Below the pieces are notes generated by a model. It did no database searches. It was given only the letters and a program-made list of their open reading frames with translations, and was not told the origin of the DNA. DNA of 54,871 nucleotides. Source: Caulobacter sp. Its GTDB lineage: Bacteria > Pseudomonadota > Alphaproteobacteria > Caulobacterales > Caulobacteraceae. Each line of letters begins with the position of its first letter. Position 1 is the first letter of the stretch. The position numbers and the translations under genes were made by a program. Positions 1-12,700 of this stretch are shown piece by piece. The stretch is from NCBI GenBank assembly GCA_019636175.1, contig JAHBYC010000015.1, positions 1-54,871 on the forward strand, written 5' to 3'.

Positions 1-1
1 C

Positions 2-739
2 GTGGTGGGAACCGACCTGATCGATGTGACGGCCTTCGGGGCCTATCAGTCGATCGTCCAGGACGGATCGGACACCCTGGTGACCCTGGCCAGCGGCGTG
101 ACCATGCGACTGACCGGGGTGACGGCCTCGAGCGTCACCGACGCCAGCTTCATTGGCCTGCCTCCGCCGCCCCCGCCCCCGCCGCCGCCGCCGCCGTCGG
201 GGGGTGAGCCCCAGCCGCCGGCCGGCTACAACGCGATCGTCGGCACCGCGGGCGTTGAAACCCTTGCCGGTTCGACGGGTTCGGACGCCATTTCCGGTCT
301 TGGGGGGGGCGACACCCTCTACGGCCGAGCCGGGGATGACTGGCTGTCAGGCGGCGCCGGCGTCGACAAGCTGTTCGGTGAGGACGGAGCCGACGTGATC
401 TACGGCGGGGCTGGCAGCGATTATCTGTATGGCGGCGCAGGGGGCGACACCTTCGTCTATTACCTGGCGAGCGACAGCACCGCGTCCGAGCGCGACACCA
501 TTCGCGATTTCAATGCCGCCGACGGCGACATGCTTGACGTCAGCCTGGTGGACGCGGACGTCAACACCGCCGGAGACCAGGCCTTTGTCCAGGTTGCGTC
601 GTTTACCGGGGCGGCGGGTCAGATGACGGTTTCCACGGTGGGATCGGTCAACACCCTGTCGTTCGATACCAATGGCGACTCCAACGCGGACATGGTGATC
701 ACGATCATCGGCAACCTGGGCAGCGCCTGGCACCTCTGA
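2..739 (+). CDS. RTX calcium-binding repeat protein, C-terminal part (5' end outside window)
   Basis: Only the C-terminal 245 codons or so are visible; the frame is open to the window edge, so the first GTG is probably not the true start. After a beta-rich stretch there is a linker of twelve prolines (about residues 54-65). Then come glycine/aspartate nonapeptide repeats of the GGxGxDxLx type (about residues 78-150, for example GGAGVDKLFG and GGAGSDYLYG) and a C-terminal region with the DTIRDF motif seen after such repeats. In the family these repeats bind calcium in a beta-roll and mark proteins exported by type I secretion. The product is therefore probably an extracellular or surface protein; the functional N-terminal part lies outside the window, so substrate and role are unknown. 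Confidence 0.85.
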   Translation: MVGTDLIDVTAFGAYQSIVQDGSDTLVTLASGVTMRLTGVTASSVTDASFIGLPPPPPPPPPPPPSGGEPQPPAGYNAIVGTAGVETLAGSTGSDAISGLGGGDTLYGRAGDDWLSGGAGVDKLFGEDGADVIYGGAGSDYLYGGAGGDTFVYYLASDSTASERDTIRDFNAADGDMLDVSLVDADVNTAGDQAFVQVASFTGAAGQMTVSTVGSVNTLSFDTNGDSNADMVITIIGNLGSAWHL

Positions 740-790
740 TCGGGGCGTCGGGCGATTGACGATGCCCGCGCGGAGGTCGAGAGTCCGCCA

Positions 791-1741
791 ATGACCCAGT
801 CCGAACCGCACGACGTGCTGCTGTCCCATGAGATGCTCGCTCCCATGGAAGGGGTGTTGAGCAGCGCCGGCTACAGGGTGCACCGTCTGTGGGAGCAGAA
901 GGACATCATGGCCTTCCTGGCCGGGCCGGGTCAGACGGTGCGGGCGATCGTGCACGCGGGCGAGATGCGACTGAAGCCTGGCCTGCTGGCCGACATGCCC
1001 CGGCTCGGGCTGATCGCCTGTGTCAGCGTCGGCTATGACGGGGTCGATGTGCCCTGGTGCCGCGCCCATGGAATCGCCGTCACCCATTCGACAGGGCTCA
1101 ACGCCGCCGATGTCGCCGATCATGCGGTTGGGCTGCTGCTGGCCGTCTGGCGAGGCCTGGTGGAGGGCGACAACCGCCTGCGGGCGGGGCGCTGGACCCA
1201 TGCCGATCGCATGCGGCCGCGCCATTCCCTGCGCGGCAAGAACGCAGGCATCGTCGGGCTGGGCCATATCGGTGAAGCCGTCGCGCGGCGGCTGGAAGCC
1301 TTCGAAATGCCCATTGCCTGGTGGGGGCCCCGCGCCAAGGAGAGCCGTTGGCGACGGGCCGATAGCCTGCTCGACCTGGCGCGCGAGAGTGACGCCCTGA
1401 TCGTTTGCGCCCGCGGCGACGCCGCCGGCCTGATTTCCGCGCCGGTCATCGACGCGGTCGGACCGCGCGGCTGCATCGTCAATATCTCCCGGGGGCATGT
1501 GATTGACGAGGATGCGCTGATCGATGCCCTGAAGTCCGGTCGGCTGGGCATGGCCGGCCTGGATGTCTTCGTCGAGGAGCCGACCCCGCCGGCGAGGTGG
1601 GCCGATGTGCCAAACACGGTGCTGACGCCGCACACCGCCGGGGGCACCCTGGAGAGCATTCCCCAGATGATCGCCATGACGCTGGAGAACCTTCGCCTGT
1701 TTTTCAGGGGTGAGCCATTGGCGACGCCGGTCAGCGGCTAG
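791..1741 (+). CDS. D-isomer-specific 2-hydroxyacid dehydrogenase (glyoxylate/hydroxypyruvate reductase-like)
   Basis: 316 residues, a usual length for the family of NAD(P)H-dependent enzymes that interconvert 2-keto acids and D-2-hydroxy acids. The Rossmann nucleotide site is seen as GIVGLGHIGEAVARR (about residues 153-167). The three catalytic positions are present: Arg in NISRGHVID, Glu in GLDVFVEEP and His in LTPHTAGGT near the C-terminus. The exact substrate cannot be read from sequence; glyoxylate or hydroxypyruvate is the default guess. A GGAGG lies rather far (about 14 bases) upstream of the chosen ATG. The gene precedes the methionine operon, but that operon has its own promoter in the 74-base gap, so the two are probably separate units. 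Confidence 0.85.
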   Translation: MTQSEPHDVLLSHEMLAPMEGVLSSAGYRVHRLWEQKDIMAFLAGPGQTVRAIVHAGEMRLKPGLLADMPRLGLIACVSVGYDGVDVPWCRAHGIAVTHSTGLNAADVADHAVGLLLAVWRGLVEGDNRLRAGRWTHADRMRPRHSLRGKNAGIVGLGHIGEAVARRLEAFEMPIAWWGPRAKESRWRRADSLLDLARESDALIVCARGDAAGLISAPVIDAVGPRGCIVNISRGHVIDEDALIDALKSGRLGMAGLDVFVEEPTPPARWADVPNTVLTPHTAGGTLESIPQMIAMTLENLRLFFRGEPLATPVSG

Positions 1742-1779
1742 GACCGCCCGTGGAAGGCCTGACGCGCTCGCCTTTCACC

Positions 1780-1808
1780 TTGACTTAAACACATAAAGAT
1801 ATCTTTAT
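1780..1808 (+). promoter_or_regulatory. Promoter of the methionine operon, apparently leaderless
   Basis: A good -35 box TTGACT (1780-1785) is followed after 17 bases by CTTTAT (1803-1808), a poor but correctly spaced -10. Transcription would then begin at about 1815-1816, where the ATG of the first gene lies (1816), and there is no Shine-Dalgarno sequence. The -10 lies inside the operator palindrome. Confidence 0.55.
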
Positions 1809-1810
1809 AT
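1791..1810 (+). promoter_or_regulatory. Palindromic operator, probably for the SahR-like ArsR regulator
   Basis: ATAAAGATATCTTTAT (1793-1808) is a perfect 16-base palindrome, A+T-rich in a G+C-rich region, ending 8 bases before the ATG of an ArsR-type repressor and covering the presumed -10 element. Autoregulation by an operator over the core promoter is typical of the family; the pairing with this regulator is inferred. Confidence 0.7.
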
Positions 1811-1815
1811 CCCCT

Positions 1816-2793
1816 ATGGAGCAGGGATCAGCCGAGACCGTGGATATGCTGCGCGCGGCCGGAGAGCCGACGCGTTTGCGCATTCTCGCCCTGCTCGCCG
1901 CCGAGGAGCTGTCGGTGCTGGAGCTGTGCCGTATTCTCGATCAAAGCCAGCCCCGCGTCTCCCGCCACCTCAAGCTGCTGGCCGAGGCTGGACTGGTGCA
2001 GCGCTTTCCCGACGGCGCCTGGGTCTTCTATCGCCTGACAACAGCCGGACCAGCGCGGCTGCTCGTTGAGGTCGCCCTGGACATCACCGTCGACAGCGAT
2101 CCGGTGCTGCGCCGCGATGGTGATCGACTGGCGGCCGTGGTCGCGGAGCGCTCAGCCGAGGCCGCCGCCTATTTCGCCCGCAACGCGGCCCGCTGGGACG
2201 AGATTCGCAGCCTCTATGCCGCCGAGACCCAGGTCGAGGCGGCGATAAACAGGGCGGCGGGGGAGGGGGCGCTGGGCCGGTTGGTCGACCTGGGCGCCGG
2301 GACCGGACGCATGCTGACCCTTCTGGGACAGCGGGCCGACCGGGCGCTTGGTCTCGACCTGTCGCAGCAGATGCTCAATATCGCCCGGGTCAATGTGACC
2401 GAGGCGGGCCTCGCCGGATGCGAACTGCGTCACGGGGACATCTTCGCCACCGGCCTGCCCGCCGGCTGCGCCGATCTGGTGACGGTCCATCAGGTGCTGC
2501 ACTATCTGGGCGACCCGGCCGCCGCGGTGGCCGAGGCGGCCCGGCTGGTCGCGCCGGGCGGGCGTCTGCTGATCATCGATTTCGCCCCTCACGGCCTCGA
2601 ATTCCTGCGCAGCCAGCATCAACACCGCCGCCTTGGCTTCTCGGACGAGGAAATTCTCGGCTGGCTGACGGCCGGCGGATTGCAGGGCGCGGTCGCCGAG
2701 ACCCTGCCGAGCGCCAGCGGCGATGGCCTGACCATCAAGGTCTGGACCGGAACCCGCGCCACGACCGCCGCCAAGACCAGGAACGCCGCATGA
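1816..2793 (+). CDS. sahR: ArsR-family repressor with methyltransferase-like sensor domain (SahR-like)
   Basis: 325 residues. Residues 5-90 are an ArsR winged helix (EPTRLRILALLAAEELSVLELC, recognition region DQSQPRVSRHLKLLAEAGLV). Residues 140-310 form a class I methyltransferase fold with the SAM motif LVDLGAGTGRML and GLDLSQQML. In known SahR proteins the methyltransferase-like domain senses S-adenosylhomocysteine, which releases the repressor from operators of SAM-cycle genes (ahcY, metF, metH/metE, metK). Here the gene is first in an operon with metF and both metH halves and has a palindrome just upstream. It overlaps metF by 4 bases (ATGA). The MTase-ArsR architecture and context make the assignment strong; whether it retains catalysis is unknown. 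Confidence 0.85.
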   Translation: MEQGSAETVDMLRAAGEPTRLRILALLAAEELSVLELCRILDQSQPRVSRHLKLLAEAGLVQRFPDGAWVFYRLTTAGPARLLVEVALDITVDSDPVLRRDGDRLAAVVAERSAEAAAYFARNAARWDEIRSLYAAETQVEAAINRAAGEGALGRLVDLGAGTGRMLTLLGQRADRALGLDLSQQMLNIARVNVTEAGLAGCELRHGDIFATGLPAGCADLVTVHQVLHYLGDPAAAVAEAARLVAPGGRLLIIDFAPHGLEFLRSQHQHRRLGFSDEEILGWLTAGGLQGAVAETLPSASGDGLTIKVWTGTRATTAAKTRNAA

Positions 2794-3737
2794 GCAGCCC
2801 CGCCTCCGAACCCGCGCGCCGCGTCATCGGCCCCGTGGCCCGATCGGCTGAACGTCCCGCCCGTCCGCTGGGGATCAGTTTCGAATTCTTCCCGCCGAAG
2901 ACGCCGGAGATGGAAGAAAATCTCTGGACGGCCATCCGGCGGCTTGAGCCGCTGTCGCCGGACTTCGTGTCGGTGACCTATGGCGCGGGCGGTTCGACGC
3001 GAGAGCGGACGCACCGGACGGTCAAGCGCATCCTTGACGAAACCCGTCTGCGCCCGGCTGCTCACCTGACCTGTGTCGAGGCCTCCCGTGAAGAGGTCGA
3101 TGCGGTGATCCGCGACTACTGGGACATCGGCGTGCGCCATGTTGTGGCGCTGCGCGGCGACCCGCCCAGCGGCATCGGCGGCGTCTACAAGCCTGGCGCG
3201 GACGGCTACGCCAACGCCACGGAACTGACCGGCGCCCTGCGCGCCATCGCGCCCTTCGAGGTTCTGGTCGGCGTCTATCCCGAAGGTCACCCCGAAAGCC
3301 CCAATCTTGATCACGACATCGACGTGCTGAAGGCCAAGGTGGACGCCGGCGCTACCCGCGGCATCACCCAGTTCTTCTTCGATACCGACGCCTTCCTGCG
3401 GTTCGTCGACAAGGCGCGGTCGGCGGGGATCACCATTCCGATCTCGCCCGGGATCATGCCTGTGTCCAACTTCAAGGGGCTGGTGCGGATGGCCGGCGCC
3501 TGCGGAACCTCGATCCCCGGCTGGCTCGCCAACCTCTTCGACGGTCTTGATGGCGATCCCGATACGCGTCGGCTGATCGCCTGCTCGGTCGCCGCCGAGA
3601 TGTGCGCCAAGCTGGAGGAAGAGGGCTTCAGCGATTTTCACTTCTACACCCTGAACCGGGCGGATCTCGTCTACGCCATCTGCCGGGTCCTGGGGGTTCG
3701 CGAGCCGGCCCCGGCGCCGGCGGAGGCCGCCGCATGA
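2790..3737 (+). CDS. metF: 5,10-methylenetetrahydrofolate reductase MetF
   Basis: 315 residues, FAD-dependent reductase that makes 5-methyltetrahydrofolate, the methyl donor for MetH. The signature GISFEFFPPKTPEMEENLW near residues 29-47 carries the catalytic Glu, and VTYGAGGSTRERT, HLTCV and RGDPP follow as expected. The start was placed at the ATG that overlaps the stop of the preceding regulator (ATGA), giving an N-terminal extension of about 25 residues before the conserved barrel. It ends with another 4-base overlap with the beta-lactamase gene, so it is translationally coupled on both sides. Expression should follow the SahR-like repressor. Confidence 0.95.
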   Translation: MSSPASEPARRVIGPVARSAERPARPLGISFEFFPPKTPEMEENLWTAIRRLEPLSPDFVSVTYGAGGSTRERTHRTVKRILDETRLRPAAHLTCVEASREEVDAVIRDYWDIGVRHVVALRGDPPSGIGGVYKPGADGYANATELTGALRAIAPFEVLVGVYPEGHPESPNLDHDIDVLKAKVDAGATRGITQFFFDTDAFLRFVDKARSAGITIPISPGIMPVSNFKGLVRMAGACGTSIPGWLANLFDGLDGDPDTRRLIACSVAAEMCAKLEEEGFSDFHFYTLNRADLVYAICRVLGVREPAPAPAEAAA

Positions 3738-4597
3738 GACGTCTGCACAGACTTGCCCTGACCCTGGCCGCAGTGGGCGGCCTGCTGGCCACCAGCGCCT
3801 CGGCGCAATGGCCCGCGAACTGGACCCGGCCGACCCAGCCCTTCCAGGTGATTGGCAACATCTACTTCGTCGGCACAGAGGGTTTGTCGGCCTGGCTGAT
3901 CACCAGCGCCAAGGGGCATATCCTCATCGACGGCGGCATGCCCGAGAATGCCCCGCTGATCGAGGCCAACATCAAGGCGCTGGGTTTCAAGCTGTCGGAC
4001 GTCGACCTGCTGCTCAACAGTCACGCCCACTTCGACCATGCCGGCGGACTGGCGCAGCTGAAAAAGGACACCGGCGCGATCCTGATCGCCAGCGCGGGCG
4101 ACAAGTGGGCCTTGGAGAACGGCAAGTATCCGGGGTTCGAGGACAACGCCGCCCTGAACTTTCCGCCGGTGAAGGTTGACCAGACCGTGCCCGACGGCGG
4201 CTCGGTCGGCATTGGCGGCAACACGCTGACGGCCAATATCACGCCCGGCCACACCAAGGGCTGCACCTCCTGGACGACGACGGTCAAGGAGGGCGGCAAG
4301 GCCTACAAGGTGATCTTCTTCTGCAGCGCCACCGTGGCGGCCAACCGCCTGGCACCCGACCCGCAGTATCCCGGCATTGTCGCCGACTATCAGAAGACCT
4401 TCGCCAGGCTGCCGAAGATCAAGGCTGATATCTTCCTCGCCCCGCATCCGGAGCAGATGGGCATGGCGGCCAAGAAGGCGGCCATGGGACCTGGCAAGCC
4501 CAACCCCTTCATCGACCCCGGCGAACTTGGTCGCAACGCCACCGCGCTGGAAGCCGATTTCAATACCCAGCTCGCCAAGCAGCAGGCCGGAAAATGA
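3734..4597 (+). CDS. Subclass B3 metallo-beta-lactamase, CAU-1-like
   Basis: 287 residues. A clear Sec signal peptide (about residues 1-24, cleavage after SASA) sends it to the periplasm. The zinc site of subclass B3 is complete: H97, H99, D101 and H102 in the HAHFDH motif, H173 in GHTKG and H238 in APHPEQ. Enzymes of this class hydrolyse penicillins, cephalosporins and carbapenems. The gene overlaps metF and the metH homocysteine module by 4 bases each. C. crescentus blaCAU-1 was reported in an operon-like cluster with two methionine genes and a putative regulator, and its enzyme had poor affinities and beta-lactam-independent production. This looks like the same locus; a native role other than resistance is possible. 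Confidence 0.9.
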   Translation: MRRLHRLALTLAAVGGLLATSASAQWPANWTRPTQPFQVIGNIYFVGTEGLSAWLITSAKGHILIDGGMPENAPLIEANIKALGFKLSDVDLLLNSHAHFDHAGGLAQLKKDTGAILIASAGDKWALENGKYPGFEDNAALNFPPVKVDQTVPDGGSVGIGGNTLTANITPGHTKGCTSWTTTVKEGGKAYKVIFFCSATVAANRLAPDPQYPGIVADYQKTFARLPKIKADIFLAPHPEQMGMAAKKAAMGPGKPNPFIDPGELGRNATALEADFNTQLAKQQAGK

Positions 4598-5655
4598 CCA
4601 GACAAGACCGCATCGCCCGGCTCAAACAGGCGGCGATCGAGCGCATCCTCATCCTCGACGGCGCCTGGGGCGTGATGTTCCAGCGTGAGGGGCTGTCCGA
4701 GGCCGACTTCCGGGGTGACCGCTTCGTCGACCACAAGGTCCAGCTGAAGGGCAACAACGACATCCTGTGCCTGACCCGGCCTGATCTGGTCACCAAGCTA
4801 CACGAAGCCTACTTCGCGGCCGGCGCGGATATCAGCGAGACCAATACCTTCAGCGCCACCTGGATCGCCCAGGAGGACTATGCCTGCGAAGGCGCGGTGC
4901 GCGACATCAACCTGCAGGGCGCCCGGCTGGCGCGTGAGGCGGCCGACCGGTTCACGGCGGCGGAACCGGACAAGCCGAGATTTGTCGCCGGCTCGATCGG
5001 GCCGCTGAACAAGATGCTGTCGATGAGCTCGGACGTGAATGATCCGGGCTCCCGGTCGGTGACCTTCGACCAGGTCTATGACGCCTATCGCGAACAGGTG
5101 CGGGCCCTGCATGAGGGCGGCGTCGACCTGTTCCTGATCGAGACCATCACCGACACCCTCAACTGCAAGGCGGCGATCAAGGCGATCCTGGACCTTGAGG
5201 ACGAGGGGCTGGAGCCGCTGCCGATCTGGATCAGCGGCACCATCACCGACCGGTCCGGCCGCACCCTGTCGGGCCAGACCGCCGAGGCCTTCTGGAACAG
5301 CATCAAGCACGCCAGGCCCTTCGCGGTCGGCTTCAACTGCGCCCTGGGGGCGGACCTGATGCGGCCGCATATCGCCGAGATGGCCCGGGTGGCCGACACC
5401 CTTGTAGCCGCCTACCCCAACGCCGGTCTGCCCAACGCCATGGGCCAGTATGACGAGCAGCCGCATGAGACGGCCTGCAGTGTCGGGGAGTGGGCCGAAA
5501 GCGGTCTGGTCAACATTCTTGGCGGCTGCTGCGGCACGACGCCGGACCACATCCGGCATGTGGCCGAGGCGGTGAAGGGCAAGGCCCCGCGCGCGGCGCC
5601 GGAACGTCCCAAGGCGATGCGGCTGGCGGGGCTCGAACCGTTCGAACTGGCATGA
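4594..5655 (+). CDS. metH1: Methionine synthase, homocysteine-binding module (split MetH, part 1)
   Basis: 353 residues matching the N-terminal Zn-dependent homocysteine S-methyltransferase barrel of cobalamin-dependent MetH. It starts [13 protein letters not shown], and the zinc cysteines appear in GFNCALG and [11 protein letters not shown] (about residues 310-313). In E. coli this domain is the first quarter of one 1,227-residue polypeptide; here it is a free protein that must act together with the downstream module. It overlaps the beta-lactamase gene and the following small gene by 4 bases each (ATGA). Split metH is known in alphaproteobacteria, so this is a normal variant and not a frameshift. 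Confidence 0.93.
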   Translation: MTRQDRIARLKQAAIERILILDGAWGVMFQREGLSEADFRGDRFVDHKVQLKGNNDILCLTRPDLVTKLHEAYFAAGADISETNTFSATWIAQEDYACEGAVRDINLQGARLAREAADRFTAAEPDKPRFVAGSIGPLNKMLSMSSDVNDPGSRSVTFDQVYDAYREQVRALHEGGVDLFLIETITDTLNCKAAIKAILDLEDEGLEPLPIWISGTITDRSGRTLSGQTAEAFWNSIKHARPFAVGFNCALGADLMRPHIAEMARVADTLVAAYPNAGLPNAMGQYDEQPHETACSVGEWAESGLVNILGGCCGTTPDHIRHVAEAVKGKAPRAAPERPKAMRLAGLEPFELA

Positions 5656-6040
5656 CCCTCAAGCTCGACAAGGCCAACGCTCTCACGGCAACCGAAACCG
5701 AACTGCTGCGGGATCTGCGCAGCCGTCAGGGGCGGCCGACCAACGACAAGGCGGCGGCGGTGCTGCTGAACGCCCTGTTCCAGACGGCGGTGCGGGTCGA
5801 CATCGCGCCGGCGCCGGGAGACGCGCCGCTCGACACCAGCGATGTCGCCGCCTTCAAGCTGGCGGTGGCGGGAGCGTCGATGGCCACGCTTCGCTCGGCG
5901 GTCGCCGGTCTGCGCCTGATCCACGCCAAGGGACCGGTCTATTCGCTGAAAGCCCTGGCCGACGGCCTGCCCCAGGCGGTGATCAGCCGCCGCCTCGCTC
6001 TTGGAGGGCGAGAGCCCGCACTCGATAACGGACTGCTGTA

Positions 6041-6041
<1 letters not shown>
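5652..6041 (+). CDS. Unknown 129-residue protein between the two metH halves
   Basis: Not recognised. The frame runs from an ATG that overlaps the metH1 stop (ATGA) to a TAG whose last base is the first base of the next GTG start, so it is tightly coupled on both sides. The protein has no signal or membrane segment. It looks alpha-helical, with Leu/Ala-rich helices ([52 protein letters not shown]). A role in docking the two MetH modules or in cobalamin handling would suit the position, but nothing in the sequence shows it. Confidence 0.7.
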
Positions 6042-8707
<2,666 letters not shown>

Positions 8708-8714
8708 CCTTGGA

Positions 8715-9623
8715 CTATTGCGGCCCGCGCAGGCCGGGCGCGGCGGCCGTATCGGCCGGAGGGGCGTCAGCGGCGGGCTCTGCCTCGGCGACCCCGGCTT
8801 CGTCGGTCGCGGGTTCGCCCGGCAGCAGGTCGTCGATGCCGGAAGCCGGCGGGGAGTCGGCGCTGGCCGCGGTCTCCCCGGCGTCAACGGCGTCTTCCGG
8901 CTCGGTGACGGTCTCGTCCGGCATCGCCGCCTCGCCCTGAGGCGTTGCGTCGTCCGGGGCGGTCGCGGTTTCGTCCGACGCCGCATCGGTCGCCGCCTCA
9001 TCAGCCTTGGCGTCGCCGATGGTCAGGGCGTCGGTGGCGGGCGCGGCGGGCTTGGCGTTGTAGTTCAGCGCCTGACCGAACAGGGCCGATCTGGCTTGCA
9101 GCCGTTCGGCCGTGGGCAGGCAGCGGCCGGGGAGGCCCCAGGACATCCACTCCCGGGCCAGATACTTCTTGTCGCCGTTGCGGACCGTCATCCAGATGGC
9201 GTTGCCCTTCTTCAGGGCCTCGGCGCCATAGGGCGAGATCGCGGTAGGCGAGGCCTTTTCGGCGGCCTCCATGGCCCGGCCAAAGACTTTCAGCGTTTCC
9301 TTGCCGGCCTCGCGCTGGGTCCGGTAACTGTCCATGTCAGCGGGCGGAGCGCCCGGGATCTTGGCGATCTCGACCTCGATCTTCTCGACCTCGCCGATGA
9401 CCTTGTCATAGAGCGCCATGTGACCGGACAGGGCGCCGTAGCACCAGGCGACCAGACCATAGTCGTCGCTGGGCGCGCCGGCGGGCACGGGATACTCGTT
9501 CTCCATCGAGGGACCGGCGACCGGCGCCTCGACGGCGGCGACCTCGGCCGACGGCGCGGCCTCGGCGGCAGGCGCGTCCTGGGTCAGCATCAGGGAGAAG
9601 AGCAGGGCGAGGATCGGAGACAT
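8715..9623 (-). CDS. Exported protein of unknown function with acidic low-complexity tail
   Basis: 302 residues, not recognised. A short hydrophobic N-terminus (MSPILALLFSLMLTQDAPA) suggests export. Residues about 50-190 look like a compact helical domain containing two cysteines (VAWCYGALSGHM and GLPGRCLPTAE) that could pair in the periplasm. Residues 195-302 are Ala/Asp/Glu/Pro-rich and of low complexity, so probably disordered. No neighbour hints at a role: it converges on metH and is followed upstream by the 5-oxoprolinase on the other side of its start. Confidence 0.75.
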   Translation of the reverse strand: MSPILALLFSLMLTQDAPAAEAAPSAEVAAVEAPVAGPSMENEYPVPAGAPSDDYGLVAWCYGALSGHMALYDKVIGEVEKIEVEIAKIPGAPPADMDSYRTQREAGKETLKVFGRAMEAAEKASPTAISPYGAEALKKGNAIWMTVRNGDKKYLAREWMSWGLPGRCLPTAERLQARSALFGQALNYNAKPAAPATDALTIGDAKADEAATDAASDETATAPDDATPQGEAAMPDETVTEPEDAVDAGETAASADSPPASGIDDLLPGEPATDEAGVAEAEPAADAPPADTAAAPGLRGPQ

Positions 9624-9714
9624 TCAGCGGTCCTGGATCGAGCGCGTCAGACGAAGGGGCGAACCGGCTTCGCCGCCTGACCGCAAGGCGGGGGAAAGAG
9701 ACGCGACGTCCTCG

Positions 9715-12700
9715 TCACGGGCGACCGAAACCACCGCCCCCCGGGGTCTCGATCTCGATGACATCGCCCGGCTGCACACTCACCGAGAAGCAGCCGGAAA
9801 GCTGTCTTACCGCCCCTCCGGCGCTAATCAAGCGCTGGCGACCCGGCAAGGCGTCCCCACCCCCTTCGATTCCGCACGGAACATTCAGCCTGCGGCTTGA
9901 AAGCAACGCCGCCTCCATCGGCGCCAGGAAGCGGATGCGCCGGTGGGCGCCGTCGCCGCCCGGCATGGCGCCCTTGCCGCCGGAGCCTGGCCTGACGCCA
10001 AACGCCTCGACCCGGACCGGAAAGCGTCGCTCGAGGATCTCGGGGTCCGTCAACCGGCTGTTGGTCATATGGGTGTGGATGGCGCTGGTCCCGCCACGCC
10101 TGGCCGTGGCGCCGGAGCCGCCGCAGATGGTCTCGTAATACTGCCGGTCCTCATCGCCGAAGGTGAAGTTGTTCATCGTGCCCTGGCCGTTGGCCATGAC
10201 GCCGAGCGCGGCATAGAGGGCGTCGACGACATGCTGGCTGGTCTCGACATTGCCGGCCACGACCGCGGCGGGCGGGTGCGGATCCAGCATCGACCCCTCG
10301 CGCGTCAGGATCCGCAAGGGTTTCAGGCACCCGGCGTTCAGGGGAATCTCGTCGTCGACCAGGGTGCGGAATACATAGAGGGCGGCGGCGCTGACAATCG
10401 CCGACGGGGCGTTGAAGTTGGTGTCGAGCTGGTCGGCGCTGGACGTGAAATCGAGGGTGGCTTCCCGCGCGGCGCGGTCGACCGTGACCTTGACGACGAT
10501 CTCCCCCGCGCCGTCCAGGGGGACGCGGGCCTCGCCATCGGTCAGCCTTTCGATGGCGCGCCGGACAGACGCCTCGGCATTGTCCTGCACAAAGCCCATG
10601 TAGCGGGCCACGGTGCGCGCGCCCGAGGCCTTGATCATCTCCGCCACCGCCGCCGCGCCGGCCTGACAGGCGGCGAGTTGCGCCTTGAGGTCGGCCAGGT
10701 TTCGCTCCGGGGCCCGGGCCGGCCAGCGTCCGGCGGCGAGGGCGGCGCGGACCTCCGCTTCCAGAAAGCGGCCGTCTCGCATCATCGGCAGGGCGTCGAG
10801 CAGCACCCCTTCCTCTTCGATGGTTTTCGAAAAGGGCGGCATGGACCCGGGTTGCACGCCGCCGACATCGGCATGGTGACCGCGCGCCGCGACGTAGAAG
10901 GCGGGCCTGTCGTCTGACCTGTCCATGAACACCGGCATCACCACGGTGATGTCAGGCAGGTGGGTGCCGCCGAAGTAGGGATTGTTCAGCACAAAGGCGT
11001 CGCCCGCCGCGAACCGGCTGTGGCGGGCCTGAACCGCCCGGACCGAGGCGCCCATGCTGCCCAGGTGGACCGGCATGTGCGGGGCGTTGGCCACCAGTCC
11101 GCCGTCGACGTCGAACAGGGCGCAGGAAAAGTCGAGGCGCTCCTTGATGTTGACCGAGTGGGCCGTGCGTTCCAGCGCCGCGCCCATCGCCTCGGCGACG
11201 CCCATGAAGCGGCGGTTGAACAGCTCCAGGGTGACAGGATCGGGACGGCTGTCGTCGGTTTCGGTCGCGGTGCGGGCCGTGGTGCGGGTCAACCGGATCA
11301 GGCCATCGTCTTCACGGGTGGCGGTCCAGCCGGGGGCGACAGCGATCTGGGTGTCTCCGCGAACGATGAGGGCGGGGCCCGGGAGGGCGGTGACATCGTC
11401 GACTTGAACAGCGCCCGAACGCGTTTCTCCGTCATCCCGGGCGTCCATCGGGCGACCCGGGACCCAGGGGGTGACGGGCGGGGTGGCGGTGCCTGGGTCC
11501 CGGCTCTCCGCTGCGCTCCGGCCGGGATGACGGATATCCTCCTGCGCCGCCTCTTCGGCCTCGACTTCCACGGAGGCGATGAGGATGGTGCGGGCCGGTT
11601 CGATGAAGCCGAACAGTCTTTGGTGAGCGGCTTCGAAGGCCGCCTTTATAGCCGCTTCCTCGCCGGGCTCGACCGGCAGCACGGCGTCGGCGCCGTCGTA
11701 GCGGAGCATCAGGCGGATGGTCCGCTCACCGGCCCGCGAGCCCTGGGCGGCGAGAGCCTGGCGGGCTTCGGTGGACAGGCGAACGGACAGGTCCTGGGCG
11801 GCGGCGAGACCTTCGGGAGAGAGCGGCGCTTCGAGGCCGCCCTGGCGCAGGGCGCGAACCCTGGCCTGACCGATTCCCCAGGCGCTGAGCAGGGAGGCGT
11901 GGAGCGGGCTGAGGACGGTGTCGACGCCCAGGGCGTCCGCGACGTCGCAGGCGATCTGGCCGGCGGCCCCGCCGAAGGCGACCAGGGCGTGGTCGCGGGG
12001 ATCGAAGCCGCGCTCGGTGGAGATGCGACGGATGGCCTGGGCGGTGTGTTCAACCGCCACCGCGATAAAGCCCTCGGCGGCGGCTTCGGCGCCGGGAAGG
12101 CCCATCGCCCGGGCCAGGTCGGAGAGCCGCGCGCGGGCGGCCGCGACGTCGAGGGGAGCGTTGGCCGACGGCCCGAAGATGGAGGGAAAGAAGGCCGGAT
12201 CCAGTCGACCGAGTACAAGATTGGCGTCGGTGACGGTTGCTGGACCGCCGCGACCATAGGCGGCCGGGCCCGGATCGGCGCCGGCGCTGTCAGGGCCTAC
12301 CCGCGCGCGCAGGCCGTCAAAGGCCAGGATCGATCCGCCGCCCGCCGCCACGGTTTCGACATCCAGCATCGGCGAGCGCAGCCTGGCGCCGGCCACGTCG
12401 GCCCTGTCCCGTCGCTCCAGCACGCCGGCAAAGCGGCAGACATCGGTCGAGGTGCCGCCCATGTCGAAGCCGAGGACGGCCGGACTGGCGGTCCGGCGGG
12501 CGGTCTCGGCGACTCCGACCACGCCGCCGGCGGGTCCGGAGACGACCGCGTCCTTGCCCCGGAAGGCGTCGGCGCGGACCAGGGCGCCGGCGCTGGTCAT
12601 GAACCACAGAGGGGCGCCGTTCACGGCCGAGGCGACCTGGTCGACATAGGCCCGCAGCACCGGGGTCAGATAGGCGTCGGCCACCGCCGTCTCGGCCCGG

